NCBI RefSeq assembly: GCF_026341515.1
Contig: NZ_JAPEOK010000001.1
Location: 2,728,001 to 2,792,000, forward strand
Reading direction: 5' to 3'
Length of the DNA stretch: 64,000 bases
Source of the DNA: Streptomyces sp. NBC_00878
Lineage (GTDB): Bacteria; Actinomycetota; Actinomycetes; Streptomycetales; Streptomycetaceae
Shown: positions 10,128-18,656 of the stretch, one piece after another
Numbering within the stretch: position 1 is the first letter of the stretch
Layout of the letters: every line of letters starts with the position of its first letter
The notes under the pieces: generated by a model
Database searches by the model: none
What the model saw: the letters and a program-made list of their open reading frames with translations, nothing else
What the model was told of the DNA's origin: nothing
Position numbers and translations under genes: made by a program

Positions 10128-10227
10128 TAAACACTCCCTTCGTCGGCCGCTTCAGTGGCTGATCCACTGCCCTCCGGTACGGGCGTCGTGGTCGCCACCG
10201 GCCCGATCCTTGTCGACTTCCACTCGC

Positions 10228-12408
10228 TCACACTCCCAGTTGAAGCCCGTCGGCGGCCTCCTCGACCATGGCGAGGCCGAGCCTGCTGACGCGTACGGAG
10301 AAGGGGGCGCCCGCGACGCGCAGGCCGGTCAGCCCGATCTCGCCGAGGGGGGCGCCGCGGACCGGTCGCAGCGTCACCGTTCCCGCGGGGGCGTCGGGAC
10401 GGATTCCGGCGAGGGTGGTGAGCAGGAGGATGCCCGCGGCCGCGGCCGTTGCCGCGGGCCGACAGGCCGCCGGATGCGGCAGCGGGGCGCCACCTTCCGT
10501 GCGCCGCTCCCCCGCGTACATCTCCGGCAGCCGGTGGCCGAACGCCTCGGCCGCCGACAACATGCCCCGCAGCAGTGAAGTCGCCTCCTTTTCGTAGCCC
10601 GCGGCGGCCAGTCCCGCGACGGCGACGGCCGTCTCGTGGGCCCGGACGGCCCCGCTTCGGTGCCCGAACGGGTTGTACGCCGCCTCCTTCGCACCGAGGC
10701 TGCGCAGTCCCCAGCCCGAGTCCATGGCGGGCCCGCCGAGCAGCCGCGCCAACTGTTCTGTCTGCACCTTGTCGAGCAGGCCCGGGGCCGGAGTGCCCTC
10801 GCCGAGCAGCCCGGTGTCGAGCAGGTGGGCACTGGCCGCGCCGAGGTGTGGCACGACCCGCCCGTCGGGCAGACGGGCCGCGGCCGGCCTGCCGCCTCCC
10901 CTGTCCTCGATCCAGAAGTCCTCCTGGAAAGCGGTCCTCATCCCACGAGCCCACCTCCGCAACTCGGGACCGCCTCCCCTGCCGTACGCGTCGAGCAGGT
11001 CGGCGCCCAGCAGCGCGGCCCGGTGGGCGTGCGCCTGGGTCTCGCAGCGCGACGGTCCGCCGGGGCGCGGGTCGGACAGATACGTACCGTCGCCGACCGC
11101 GGTCCGCAGCCACTTGAGGCAGCGCTCGGCCACGGGCAGCAGTTCCTCGGTCTCCTGCTCGGGGAGCCCCCAGCGCCTGGCTTCCGCGAGGACGACGGGG
11201 AACAGCAGGGTCGCCTCTTCGCCCGTGCAGCTCGGCGGCAGATGCGTACCGGCATGCCGTCGCGGCCCGGGGAGCAGTCCGGATCGCGGCCCCGCGCCCA
11301 CGAGTTGGGTGCGCGCGAGGGTGCGCAGGGTGCCCGCGGCCAGCCGGGTGCCCAGCGGCAGGGTCATACGGGCCGCCGCGAGCGCCTCGGCCGGCGCCAT
11401 ACCGCAGCGCCAAGGTGCGCCGGCCGCGAGGTGGGTGTCGGACGGTTGCACGGAGTCACGCAGCAGCAGGGCCTGGAGGTCATCGATGCTCGTGCGCAGG
11501 AGTGCCTGAACCCTTGGGTCGTCGCTCACGGCCCGTGCCGGGGCGAGCGGGCTGGTGGCGCCGCGCGCGACGGCTCGGATGGGCCCCGCGCCCGTCGGCC
11601 CCACCCTCAGTTCCACGCTTCGGGTGCCGCCGGGCGGCAGGTCGAGCTCCCAGCGCAGCAATCCGGCGGAGGCCAGCGCGTCCGAAGGCGGCGGGCTGGC
11701 CGTGACGACGGAGTGCCCGGTGGCGCAGGACCATCGCATGCCCGAGTCGTGAACGCTGGCGGGCAGGTCGGGACCGGCCCGCCCGGAGGCGACCGCGCCC
11801 AGTTCCGCCAGGTCCGTGCCGAGCGACACCTCGACGGGCAGGCGCAGATGGCGGTGGGCCGCGCTGCGCAGGGTGATCCGCTCCGTGCCGTCCGCGTATC
11901 GCGTCCGTTCGACGACGACGTCGGGGTCGGGGCCTCCGTCGGCGGACAGGCTCAGGGTCGCCACGAAACGGGCCTGGTCGGCCGCGACCATCCGGGCCTG
12001 GGCCGCGAGCGGTTCGCGCCCCGCGACGCGCAGTCGGCAACGGGAGAGCATGCGTCGGCCCGCGCGGTAGAAACCCTCCAGTCCCTGGCCGGTCAGCTGG
12101 CCGTGCTCTGTGGAAATCGCGAGCCCTGGCAGGGCTACACAGATCAGCGCGTGGTGCGCGGGTGGCAGATGCACGGTCGCGTGTGTCAGGGACGGCGGCG
12201 TCTGCGGGGTTGTGGCTCCGCCGGGGCCTATGGAGGGCTGTACGGGCCCGCGGAGCAGAGGGGGACTGCCGAGCGGAGTGGAGGACGGGGTGGGCAGAGG
12301 CATGGGCGGCTTCTTCTGTGCTGCGTGCGCTGAGAGCGCGCTCAGCGGCGTGGGGGGCTCCGGAGGGGCGGGCGATCGATGGCACGGCCCGGCCGCGGGC
12401 TGCGCCAC
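10228..12408 (-). CDS. Glycogen-debranching-type protein (amylo-alpha-1,6-glucosidase family)
   Basis: 726 residues from a GTG at 12408; ATG at 12303 (MPLPTPSSTPLGSPPLLRG) is an alternative because neither has a strong ribosome-binding site. The N-terminal half (HALICVALPGLAIS, then GLEGFYRAGRRMLSRCRLRV) matches the GDE N-terminal beta domain. The C-terminal half is an alpha/alpha-barrel with APWRCGMAPAEALAAARMTLPLG, CLKWLRTAVGDGTY, ETQAHAHRAALLGADLLDAYG and the conserved AAYNPFGHRSGAVRAHETA segment. Proteins of this type are thought to act on alpha-glucans inside the cell, but substrate and activity are not shown here. The stop overlaps the alternative GTG of the Nudix gene by four bases, suggesting one transcript. 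Confidence 0.8.
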   Translation of the reverse strand: MAQPAAGPCHRSPAPPEPPTPLSALSAHAAQKKPPMPLPTPSSTPLGSPPLLRGPVQPSIGPGGATTPQTPPSLTHATVHLPPAHHALICVALPGLAISTEHGQLTGQGLEGFYRAGRRMLSRCRLRVAGREPLAAQARMVAADQARFVATLSLSADGGPDPDVVVERTRYADGTERITLRSAAHRHLRLPVEVSLGTDLAELGAVASGRAGPDLPASVHDSGMRWSCATGHSVVTASPPPSDALASAGLLRWELDLPPGGTRSVELRVGPTGAGPIRAVARGATSPLAPARAVSDDPRVQALLRTSIDDLQALLLRDSVQPSDTHLAAGAPWRCGMAPAEALAAARMTLPLGTRLAAGTLRTLARTQLVGAGPRSGLLPGPRRHAGTHLPPSCTGEEATLLFPVVLAEARRWGLPEQETEELLPVAERCLKWLRTAVGDGTYLSDPRPGGPSRCETQAHAHRAALLGADLLDAYGRGGGPELRRWARGMRTAFQEDFWIEDRGGGRPAAARLPDGRVVPHLGAASAHLLDTGLLGEGTPAPGLLDKVQTEQLARLLGGPAMDSGWGLRSLGAKEAAYNPFGHRSGAVRAHETAVAVAGLAAAGYEKEATSLLRGMLSAAEAFGHRLPEMYAGERRTEGGAPLPHPAACRPAATAAAAGILLLTTLAGIRPDAPAGTVTLRPVRGAPLGEIGLTGLRVAGAPFSVRVSRLGLAMVEEAADGLQLGV

Positions 12409-12910
12409 TCAGGTGAACGGAGCGGGGCGGGCCCGGGTCACGCCCCGGTTCACGGAAGCCGACGGATTGACAGATTGATGGATTGGCTGTGAGCCGGGGG
12501 CTCGGGGTGCGCCCTCCGACGGTTGGCCGGGGCGGGGCCCGGGAACGGGGCGGGGCCCGGGCGAGGCGGGGCGGGGAACGGGGCGGGGCCCGGGAACGGA
12601 TGAGGCTTCCGCCCAGTCAGCCCTTCTTGGAGTGTCCGCAGAAGTCCAGCCCTTCCCGGGCAAAGCCACTGCCAGGGCCCGCGCACAAGCCTTACGCGCC
12701 CCACGCCTCCCGCCTCCCGCCTCCCGCCTCCCGCCTCAGCGCCCTATCACCCCATCGTCCCGAGTGCGACCGGCCGCCACACCGACCCGAGCCCCGCCAA
12801 CCCCCACGTCATCGCCCGAAGCGGCCGGGCCGACCATCCAGGCTCAGTTGGCCTGGGCACAGTCGCCCTCGGCCCAGGCGACCACCACCCCCGATACCGC
12901 TCCCCCGCCC
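12409..12910. repeat. Gene-free, very GC-rich stretch with two short tandem repeats
   Basis: No gene is supported here. 12528-12599 holds about four copies of a GGGGCGGGGCCCGGGAACG-like unit, and 12704-12738 holds four complete and one partial CGCCTCC heptamers. Both are G-quadruplex- or slippage-prone. No promoter for the gene leaving to the left could be assigned. Confidence 0.6.
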
Positions 12911-14782
12911 TCACGTCTTGCCCTTCTTCGTCCCATGTCGGCCGGCTCCTCGGCGGGACCGGGCGGCGCCGCCCGTACCCTCCGCGGCCCGAGCGGGTCC
13001 TTCCGTCGCCGGGGAGCCGTCGGCGGTGGAACGGGGATGGCGCGTGCCCGCGGTCCCGGATGGCCGGGAACCCGGACGGCTCGCCCCGCTCCCCGTGGAC
13101 CGCGGCTTGCGTCGAGGACGGGAAGCCACCGAGGTCGACCGCTTCGGGGCGGGCCCCGAGCGTCCGTCGACGTCGACCGGCGATGTCGAGGACGAGGTCG
13201 AGGTCGAGGAGGCATTCACCTCCGTGTCGCAACGATCCGTGTCGGGACGATCGGCGTCGGGACGATCCGCCCGCTCCCTGCGGAGGCAGCGGCGAATCGA
13301 CTCCGGATCCAAGCCCTCGTTGCACGCCTGGTGGAGAAGGTGGGCGAACAGGTATCCCGGATCCGCTCCGAGCGCCATCGACAGGGCTTCGCGGGCCTCC
13401 AGTTCGTCACCGGAGGACCAGGCAACCCATCCCGCGAGCGTGAGTGGTGCCGCGGCATGCTCGCCGTACGGGCCGACACATCGGCGGGCCAGGGCCCTCC
13501 AGAGGCGGAGGGCCGGGCCGGCCTCGTCGCCCTCCATCCACTCCGTCGCCCGGTCACGCGTCGTGCGGTCCTGGAGGCCGAGGATCAAGGTGGCTGCCTC
13601 GTCGTGGCCAAGGAGTTCGTCGTCGCGAAGATCCGCCGACAGGGCGCCGGACACACCGGACACATGAGGTACTGCCGGTGCACCGGATGGGCCCGAAGGA
13701 CCCGAAGGATCCGAAGGCCCCGATGCGGCGGATACACCAGATGCCCCCGACGCACCGGACCCAGGCGTGCAGTCAGCGAACCGGCCCATGACCCGATGAG
13801 CGAGGTCCAAGGTCTCGGTCGCCACGACCGCCCGGCTTTCGTCGTCCAGGATCCGGGGGACCAGCGCCATGCTCACCGCATCGAGCGCGGACTCCTGCTC
13901 CAGCGCGGCCGCGGTCTCCCACGGGACCAGCCTCGCCCTGAACTCCTTCAGGGATCCCCGGACTTGGAGGCCGGCGTACGTCGCCGCGGCGGCCAGCACG
14001 GACGTCCCGGGCAGCCCCATGGCCGTACCGTCGGGCGGGCAGCACTGCTCACTGGGGCAGCAGTACGACCAGAAACGGCCGTCCGAGATGCACAGGGCCT
14101 CGATCACGGGAACGTCCAGGGCGCCGCAGGCCGTGCGCAGCAACTGCGCGAGTGGGCGCAGACGTTCCATGACTTCCCGGCCCGACTCGCCGTCCCTGGG
14201 GTCCTGGCAGAGGAAGGCCACGATGCTCTCGGGCAGCGCGCCCCTGCGTTCGCTGCCCTTCACGAGTCCGTGGGTCAACTGTCCGGCCACGGACGGCCAG
14301 TCGTCCGCGTTGGCCGGGATGCCGAGCCGGGCCCGTCCACCGAACCTGCCGCGCCCGTCCCTGTCGTGCAGGGCGGCGAGCACGATGCTGTCCTCGGGCC
14401 GGTACCCGAGCAGGTACGGCAGGGCGTCCGCCAGTTCGGCCGGAGTGCGGAGGGTTACCTGGTGCTCGGCGCACGGGATGCCGGACGTGCCGTGCACCGG
14501 GTCGACACGGCTGTCGCCTCCAGGCCTCTCGCTTTGCTCGCCTCCATGCCTCTCACTCAGTTCGCTTCGTTCACCTCCATGCCTCTCGCCCAGTTCGCCC
14601 GGTCCCGAACCATGTCCCCAACCATGTCCCCCGTGGCCTGAACTGTGCCCGTCACGCCCTCCAAACCCATCGCGTTCGCCACGCCTTCCAAACTCCCCGC
14701 GTTCGCCACGCCCTCCATGCTCGCCGCACCCGCTGATGTCACCGTCGCCGTGGTTCCCGGCCGCTTCGCTGTGATTCGTCAT
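12911..14782 (-). CDS. DUF4192 domain protein with long low-complexity arms
   Basis: 623 residues from an ATG at 14782. Residues 1 to about 105 are a Gly/His/Arg/Glu-rich tail (GERGEFGRRGERDGFGGRDG and similar). The DUF4192 core starts at VTLRTPAELADALPYLLGYRPEDSIV and includes FCQDPRDGESGREVME and LCISDGRFWSYCC. A 35-residue collagen-like stretch of GxS/SGP triplets (near residues 345-380) interrupts the domain before the conserved DLRDDELLGHDEAATLILGLQDR and AGWVAWSSGDELEAREALSMAL segments. The C-terminus is again Ser/Asp/Arg-rich. DUF4192 proteins are widespread in actinobacteria and have no assigned function. A DnaA-box pair lies 41-82 bases upstream of the start. Confidence 0.78.
   Translation of the reverse strand: MTNHSEAAGNHGDGDISGCGEHGGRGERGEFGRRGERDGFGGRDGHSSGHGGHGWGHGSGPGELGERHGGERSELSERHGGEQSERPGGDSRVDPVHGTSGIPCAEHQVTLRTPAELADALPYLLGYRPEDSIVLAALHDRDGRGRFGGRARLGIPANADDWPSVAGQLTHGLVKGSERRGALPESIVAFLCQDPRDGESGREVMERLRPLAQLLRTACGALDVPVIEALCISDGRFWSYCCPSEQCCPPDGTAMGLPGTSVLAAAATYAGLQVRGSLKEFRARLVPWETAAALEQESALDAVSMALVPRILDDESRAVVATETLDLAHRVMGRFADCTPGSGASGASGVSAASGPSDPSGPSGPSGAPAVPHVSGVSGALSADLRDDELLGHDEAATLILGLQDRTTRDRATEWMEGDEAGPALRLWRALARRCVGPYGEHAAAPLTLAGWVAWSSGDELEAREALSMALGADPGYLFAHLLHQACNEGLDPESIRRCLRRERADRPDADRPDTDRCDTEVNASSTSTSSSTSPVDVDGRSGPAPKRSTSVASRPRRKPRSTGSGASRPGSRPSGTAGTRHPRSTADGSPATEGPARAAEGTGGAARSRRGAGRHGTKKGKT
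14540..14720. repeat. Imperfect repeats inside the DUF4192 5' coding region
   Basis: Two units built on CCTCCATGCCTCTC...CAGTTCG (14543-14605) and three of GCGTTCGCCACGCC-TCCA (14668-14720) encode the Gly/His/Arg/Glu-rich N-terminus. Confidence 0.5.
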
Positions 14783-14822
14783 GCCGTGACCATCCCGCGG
14801 ATCCCAGAATTCCGCTTTGCCC

Positions 14823-14864
14823 TGTGGATAACCACGACCATGGTCACGTCAGAACTTGTCCACA
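14823..14864. promoter_or_regulatory. Inverted pair of DnaA boxes
   Basis: TGTGGATAA (14823-14831, the reverse complement of TTATCCACA) and TTGTCCACA (14856-14864, the Streptomyces consensus box) face each other. The palindrome GACCATGGTC lies between them. The outer arms CTGTGGA / TCCACAG are a perfect 7-bp inverted repeat. The site lies in the leader/promoter region of the DUF4192 gene, away from any origin genes. Confidence 0.65.
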
Positions 14865-14962
14865 GCCTGACGGGCTCCTGCGCGTGATGTCCGACCCATC
14901 GGGTCCCATGGGGTCATGAGCAACGAAGCGCCACACACCGCATCTGGTCATACTCATAGCCC

Positions 14963-14991
14963 TTGTTGTAGTCATTCCTCCTGACTACAGT
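14963..14991 (+). promoter_or_regulatory. Promoter and TetR-type operator of the M20 peptidase gene
   Basis: -35 TTGTTG (14963-14968), 17-base spacer, -10 TACAGT (14986-14991), predicting transcription from the ATG at 14999, that is, a leaderless message. The operator TGTAGTCA-N7-TGACTACA (14967-14989) is a perfect 8-bp dyad spanning the spacer and -10, ideal for repression. Confidence 0.75.
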
Positions 14992-14998
14992 GCTGACC

Positions 14999-16087
14999 AT
15001 GGATCATGCCTTGTTGCGCGAGCGCCTTGACGCCCTCGTCTCCATCGAGTCACCGTCCGGGCACACCGAGGGCCTGGAGCGCTGTTACGCGCTGATGCGG
15101 ACCTGGGGGGAGCCGATACTCGGCAGAGAGGCCGAGATCGTCACCGAAGGAGGGACGCCGCATCTGCTGTGGCGGGCGCGAGGCGCGGGAGAGGTGCTGC
15201 TCCTCGGCCATGTCGACACGGTGTGGCCCCTGGCGACGATCGACCGGCGCCCGTTCCGCGTCGAGGACGGCCGCGCGTACGGGCCTGGCGTCTTCGACAT
15301 GAAGGCCGGGCTGGTCACGGCCTTCGCCGCGCTCGCCGAGTGTCGCGATCCGTCGGCGGTGAGCGTGCTGATCACCGGCGACGAGGAGATCGGCTCTCCG
15401 ACCTCACGGGCACTGATCGAATCCGTCGCCGGTGCGAGCGGCGCCGTGCTGGTGCTGGAGCCCAGTCAGGCGGGAGCGGTGAAGACTGCCCGCAAGGGCG
15501 GCTCGTTCTACAGCGTCGACATCACCGGCAGGGCGGCGCACGCCGGGTTGGAGCCCGAACGCGGAGTGAACGCCCTGCTCGAACTCGCGGCGCAGGTCGT
15601 CGCCGTGTCGGCGCTGGCAGCCCCCGAGCGGGGGACGACCGTCACCCCCACCGTCGCGCGCGCGGGCACGACCACGAACACCGTGCCCGCGGAAGCACAC
15701 CTGCGCGTGGACGTACGCGCCTGGGAGCTTGCCGAGCTGACCCGAGTCGACCGGGCGATGCACGCCCTGTCGGCCAGCATCCCGGGGTCGGCCGTCCGGG
15801 TCGACGGCACGATCAACCGGCCGCCGCTGGAGCCGGCGAGTTCCCGGAAGCTCTACGCGACGGCGCGCAGGGTCGCGGCCGAGTCCGGGTTGCCCGAACC
15901 GGACGAGGTGGGCGTCGGTGGAGCGTCCGACGCCAACTTCACCGGCGCGCTGGGGATACCCACGCTCGACGGACTCGGCCCGCTGGGTGACGGCGCGCAC
16001 GCCGAGCACGAATGGGTCGATCTGACCTCACTCGGCGAGCGGGTCCGGCTCGTCTCCGGACTGATCGACCGACTGACGCGCCCGTGA
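14999..16087 (+). CDS. M20-family zinc peptidase (glutamate carboxypeptidase-like)
   Basis: 362 residues from ATG 14999; GTG 14990 in the same frame is possible but lies inside the -10 element. Metal-site motifs are in order: LLGHVDTVWP (His, Asp), YGPGVFDMKAGL (bridging Asp), ITGDEEIGS (catalytic and ligand Glu), LEPSQAGAVKTARKG, and the dimerisation-domain ITGRAAHAGLEPERGVNALLELA. GGASDANFTGALGIPTLDGLGPLGDGAHAEHEW carries the last ligand His. It should cleave C-terminal residues from small peptides or acyl-amino acids in the cytoplasm. It is convergent with, and overlaps by 60 bases, the tetR gene; both sit under the same operator type, tying it to the adjacent peptide transporter. Confidence 0.87.
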   Translation: MDHALLRERLDALVSIESPSGHTEGLERCYALMRTWGEPILGREAEIVTEGGTPHLLWRARGAGEVLLLGHVDTVWPLATIDRRPFRVEDGRAYGPGVFDMKAGLVTAFAALAECRDPSAVSVLITGDEEIGSPTSRALIESVAGASGAVLVLEPSQAGAVKTARKGGSFYSVDITGRAAHAGLEPERGVNALLELAAQVVAVSALAAPERGTTVTPTVARAGTTTNTVPAEAHLRVDVRAWELAELTRVDRAMHALSASIPGSAVRVDGTINRPPLEPASSRKLYATARRVAAESGLPEPDEVGVGGASDANFTGALGIPTLDGLGPLGDGAHAEHEWVDLTSLGERVRLVSGLIDRLTRP

Positions 16088-16792
16088 CCGCTGGGCACGC
16101 ATCTCGATCGCGTCGAGCATCATCTCCAGGCCGACATCGAAGGCGACCGGCCCGCCGACGTTCGGCAGGCGCTCGGCGTAGTGCGCGATGGTCGGGTACT
16201 TTTCCGGGTCGAGCTGGCGGTATTCCACCTGCCATGCCAGCTCGTCCCTGCGCTGGACGTCGGGGTCGAGCGCGTGGAAGGACGCCTCCAGGCTAGCCAC
16301 GGCCCGCACGAAGTTGCCGAGCGCGCGCTGCACCGACGCCACCTCGTCGTCGGGGACTCCGGCACGCCGCACGGCGTCCAGAGTGAACTCGACGTTGGAG
16401 AACTCCATGGGTCGTCGCGTCGTGCGCATGACCATCTGCTGGGCGAACGGCGCGTACCGCAGGTAGTGCTCGCGCACCCGCTCGGCGATCGTCCGGAGGT
16501 CGGCGCGCCAGTCGTCGGTGGGCGCGACGCTGCCGCCGTAGGAGCGAGCCCGGAGGCTGTCGACGAGTTCCAGAAGCAGCTCGTCCTTGTCCCTGAAGTG
16601 ACGATAGATCGACGTCGGATGCGCCTCAAGGGCGGCTCCGATCTCCTGGAACGTCAACGCGTCGAGGCCATCCCGCAGGGCGATCTTCTCGGCCGCCGCG
16701 AGGATCGTCTCCCGGTTGAGGCTGTCGCGGGCGCGGCGGGGCTTGGTCTCCCCGTTCGAACGCTTCTCCTTCGACTGGCGTGCGGCTGCCAC
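16028..16792 (-). CDS. TetR-family regulator of the peptide-use regulon
   Basis: 254 residues from GTG 16792, chosen because GGGGAGG lies six bases upstream; the ATG at 16816 is upstream of that site and has none. The HTH is ILAAAEKIALRDGLDALTFQEIGAALEAHPTSIYRHFRDKDELL. The C-terminal ligand domain is TetR_C-like with APFAQQMVMRTTRRPMEFSNVEF. It is divergent from the oligopeptide transporter and convergent with the M20 gene. The dyad at 16873-16895 in its own promoter region matches the one in the M20 promoter (half-site TGTAGTCA/TGACTACA, spacer 7), so it most likely binds both. The inducer is unknown; an imported peptide or its product is plausible. Confidence 0.85.
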   Translation of the reverse strand: MAAARQSKEKRSNGETKPRRARDSLNRETILAAAEKIALRDGLDALTFQEIGAALEAHPTSIYRHFRDKDELLLELVDSLRARSYGGSVAPTDDWRADLRTIAERVREHYLRYAPFAQQMVMRTTRRPMEFSNVEFTLDAVRRAGVPDDEVASVQRALGNFVRAVASLEASFHALDPDVQRRDELAWQVEYRQLDPEKYPTIAHYAERLPNVGGPVAFDVGLEMMLDAIEMRAQRSRARQSVDQSGDEPDPLAE

Positions 16793-16872
16793 CAAAGCCT
16801 CCCCTTGTCGACCCATGAGCCATCACTGCTGTCGGCATTTTCGCACCAGCCGACCGATCTTCTGGACTACAG

Positions 16873-16895
16873 CTTAGTCAACGCTCCTGACTACA
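16873..16895. promoter_or_regulatory. TetR-type operator between tetR and the transporter operon
   Basis: CTTAGTCA-N7-TGACTACA: the same spacing and one perfect half-site of the operator at 14967-14989, with two mismatches in the other half. It lies 16 bases upstream of the transporter -35 and near the tetR start. Confidence 0.7.
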
Positions 16896-16911
16896 AACCT
16901 GCCTAAGACCC

Positions 16912-16940
16912 TTGCTTGCGCCCTGACTGGCGCATAATCT
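16912..16940 (+). promoter_or_regulatory. Promoter of the oligopeptide transporter operon
   Basis: -35 TTGCTT (16912-16917), 17-base spacer, -10 TAATCT (16935-16940), followed by an AAAGG ribosome-binding site and ATG at 16970. Confidence 0.6.
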
Positions 16941-16969
16941 CCCCTCATCCCTTCCAGAAAGGCCAGCGC

Positions 16970-18640
16970 ATGAGCACTCGGATCAGACTCGGAGCCTTGG
17001 GGCTCATGGCCCTCCCACTGCTCACGACCGCGTGCACGAGCGGAGGTGCCGGCCCGAATCCCCGTACGTCCCCCAGCACGGCCGTGCCCGTACGGCAGGG
17101 CGGGAGCATCGTCATCGGCGCCGAGCAGGAACCGGACTGCACGGACTGGATCGCGAGTTGTGCGACCTCGATCTGGGGCACGTACATCATGGACGTCCCG
17201 ACCATTCCGCGAGTGTTCGAGCCGAAGAAGGTGGACGGCAAGTGGGCGCCGGTGGCCACGAACGTCCTGGCCTCGGAGCCCGAGGTCGCCGCGGGCCCGC
17301 CGCAGAAGGTCACCTACCGGATCAACCCCGCCGCGGTGTGGTCGGACAAGAAGCCGATCACCTCGGCGGACTTCCGGTACACGGCTCTGGCGATCCGCGA
17401 CGGCAAGGACGTACTGGACCGGACCGGATACAGCCACATCACCAAGGTCGACACGCCCGATCCGAAGACGGCGGTCGTCACCTTCGACACCCCGTACGCC
17501 AACTGGAAGCACCTGTTCAGCGGCCTGCTCCCCCAGCACCTGCTCGACGGCAAGGACCGCGGTGCGCTGATGAAGGACGGCTACTCATGGAGCGGAGGCC
17601 CCTGGAAGATCGAGTCCTGGAAGAAGGGGGTCTCGGTCGTCCTGGTGCCGAACAAGAACTACTGGGGGGACAAGCCCAAGCTGGACAAGGTCACCTTCCA
17701 GTTCACCGCTGACACCGCCGCGGCGTTCCAGGCGTTCAAAACCGGCCAGCTCGACGCGCTCTACCCCACGCCGCAGCTCGACTCGATCGACCAGATCAAG
17801 AACGGCCTTCCCAACGCCAATTCGGTCGTCGATCCCGAGTCGGGCAACCTGGAGGGGCTCTGGTTCAACAACGCCAAGGCGCCCTTCGACTCCGTGGACT
17901 TCCGCAAGGCGGTGTCCTACGCGCTGGACCGCAAGGCCATCGTGACCCGCCTGTACGGCGCGCTCGGTGTCACGAAGCCCGCCCAGAGTGTGCACACCCC
18001 GCTCGTCGGCAAGTACGGGGGCACCGACTTCGCGCGGTACACCCTCGACCAGGCCAAGGTCGACTCCCTGATGAAGGGCGACGGCTGGGCCAAGGGATCC
18101 GGGGGTATCTGGGAGAAGGCAGGCAAGAAGGCGACCTTCACGGTCAGCACGATGACCGGCAACAAGCGCCGCGAGCTGACCGAGCAGATCCTCCAGGAAC
18201 AGCTGCGTACCGCCGGTTTCGAGGTGACGATCGACAACACCTCGGCCGCGGACCTGTTCGCCAACAAGGTACCCAAGGGCAATTTCCAGCTGGGCCTGTG
18301 GACCCTCGTCGACACGTTCCCGCTGCCGTCGCTGGAAGCATCGTTCTCCTCCAGCGCGATTCCCACCGCGAAGAACGGTTACGCCGGGCTCAACATGTCC
18401 CGCATCGACCTGCCCGGTCTCGACAAGGCTCTCAACACCGCGGCATCCTCTCTCGACGACAGCACACGCGTCGAGGCGTCGCGGAAGGCCGACAAGCTCC
18501 TGGCCGACTCCGCCGCCACTCTGCCGCTCGACGTGATCCCCAACGTCCTGCTGTGGAACAAGAAGATCGGCGGGCCGTTGGCCGTCGACCCCGCTCGTGG
18601 GCCGTTCTGGAACCTCGCCCAGTGGGGCCTCGCTCGCTGA
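16970..18640 (+). CDS. Oligopeptide ABC transporter substrate-binding lipoprotein (SBP family 5)
   Basis: 556 residues from ATG 16970; the lipobox LTTAC puts the lipidated Cys at 22. The mature part has the family-5 pattern: GGSIVIGAEQEPDCTDW, then NVLASEPEVAAGPPQKVTYRI-type, then VWSDKKPITSADFRYT, and DFRKAVSYALDRKAIV. It should capture peptides outside the cell and deliver them to the permeases encoded just downstream. It is the first gene of a five-gene transporter set plus S9 peptidase, and is separated from the first permease by 16 bases. An AAAGG site precedes the start. Confidence 0.9.
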   Translation: MSTRIRLGALGLMALPLLTTACTSGGAGPNPRTSPSTAVPVRQGGSIVIGAEQEPDCTDWIASCATSIWGTYIMDVPTIPRVFEPKKVDGKWAPVATNVLASEPEVAAGPPQKVTYRINPAAVWSDKKPITSADFRYTALAIRDGKDVLDRTGYSHITKVDTPDPKTAVVTFDTPYANWKHLFSGLLPQHLLDGKDRGALMKDGYSWSGGPWKIESWKKGVSVVLVPNKNYWGDKPKLDKVTFQFTADTAAAFQAFKTGQLDALYPTPQLDSIDQIKNGLPNANSVVDPESGNLEGLWFNNAKAPFDSVDFRKAVSYALDRKAIVTRLYGALGVTKPAQSVHTPLVGKYGGTDFARYTLDQAKVDSLMKGDGWAKGSGGIWEKAGKKATFTVSTMTGNKRRELTEQILQEQLRTAGFEVTIDNTSAADLFANKVPKGNFQLGLWTLVDTFPLPSLEASFSSSAIPTAKNGYAGLNMSRIDLPGLDKALNTAASSLDDSTRVEASRKADKLLADSAATLPLDVIPNVLLWNKKIGGPLAVDPARGPFWNLAQWGLAR

Positions 18641-18656
18641 GAGGCGGTCGGCGACC

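Noticed and set aside
10099..10231. N-terminal extension of the Nudix protein from GTG 10231
   Set aside because: The extra 44 residues are not family-like and a strong leaderless promoter lies before ATG 10099; kept only as an alternative.
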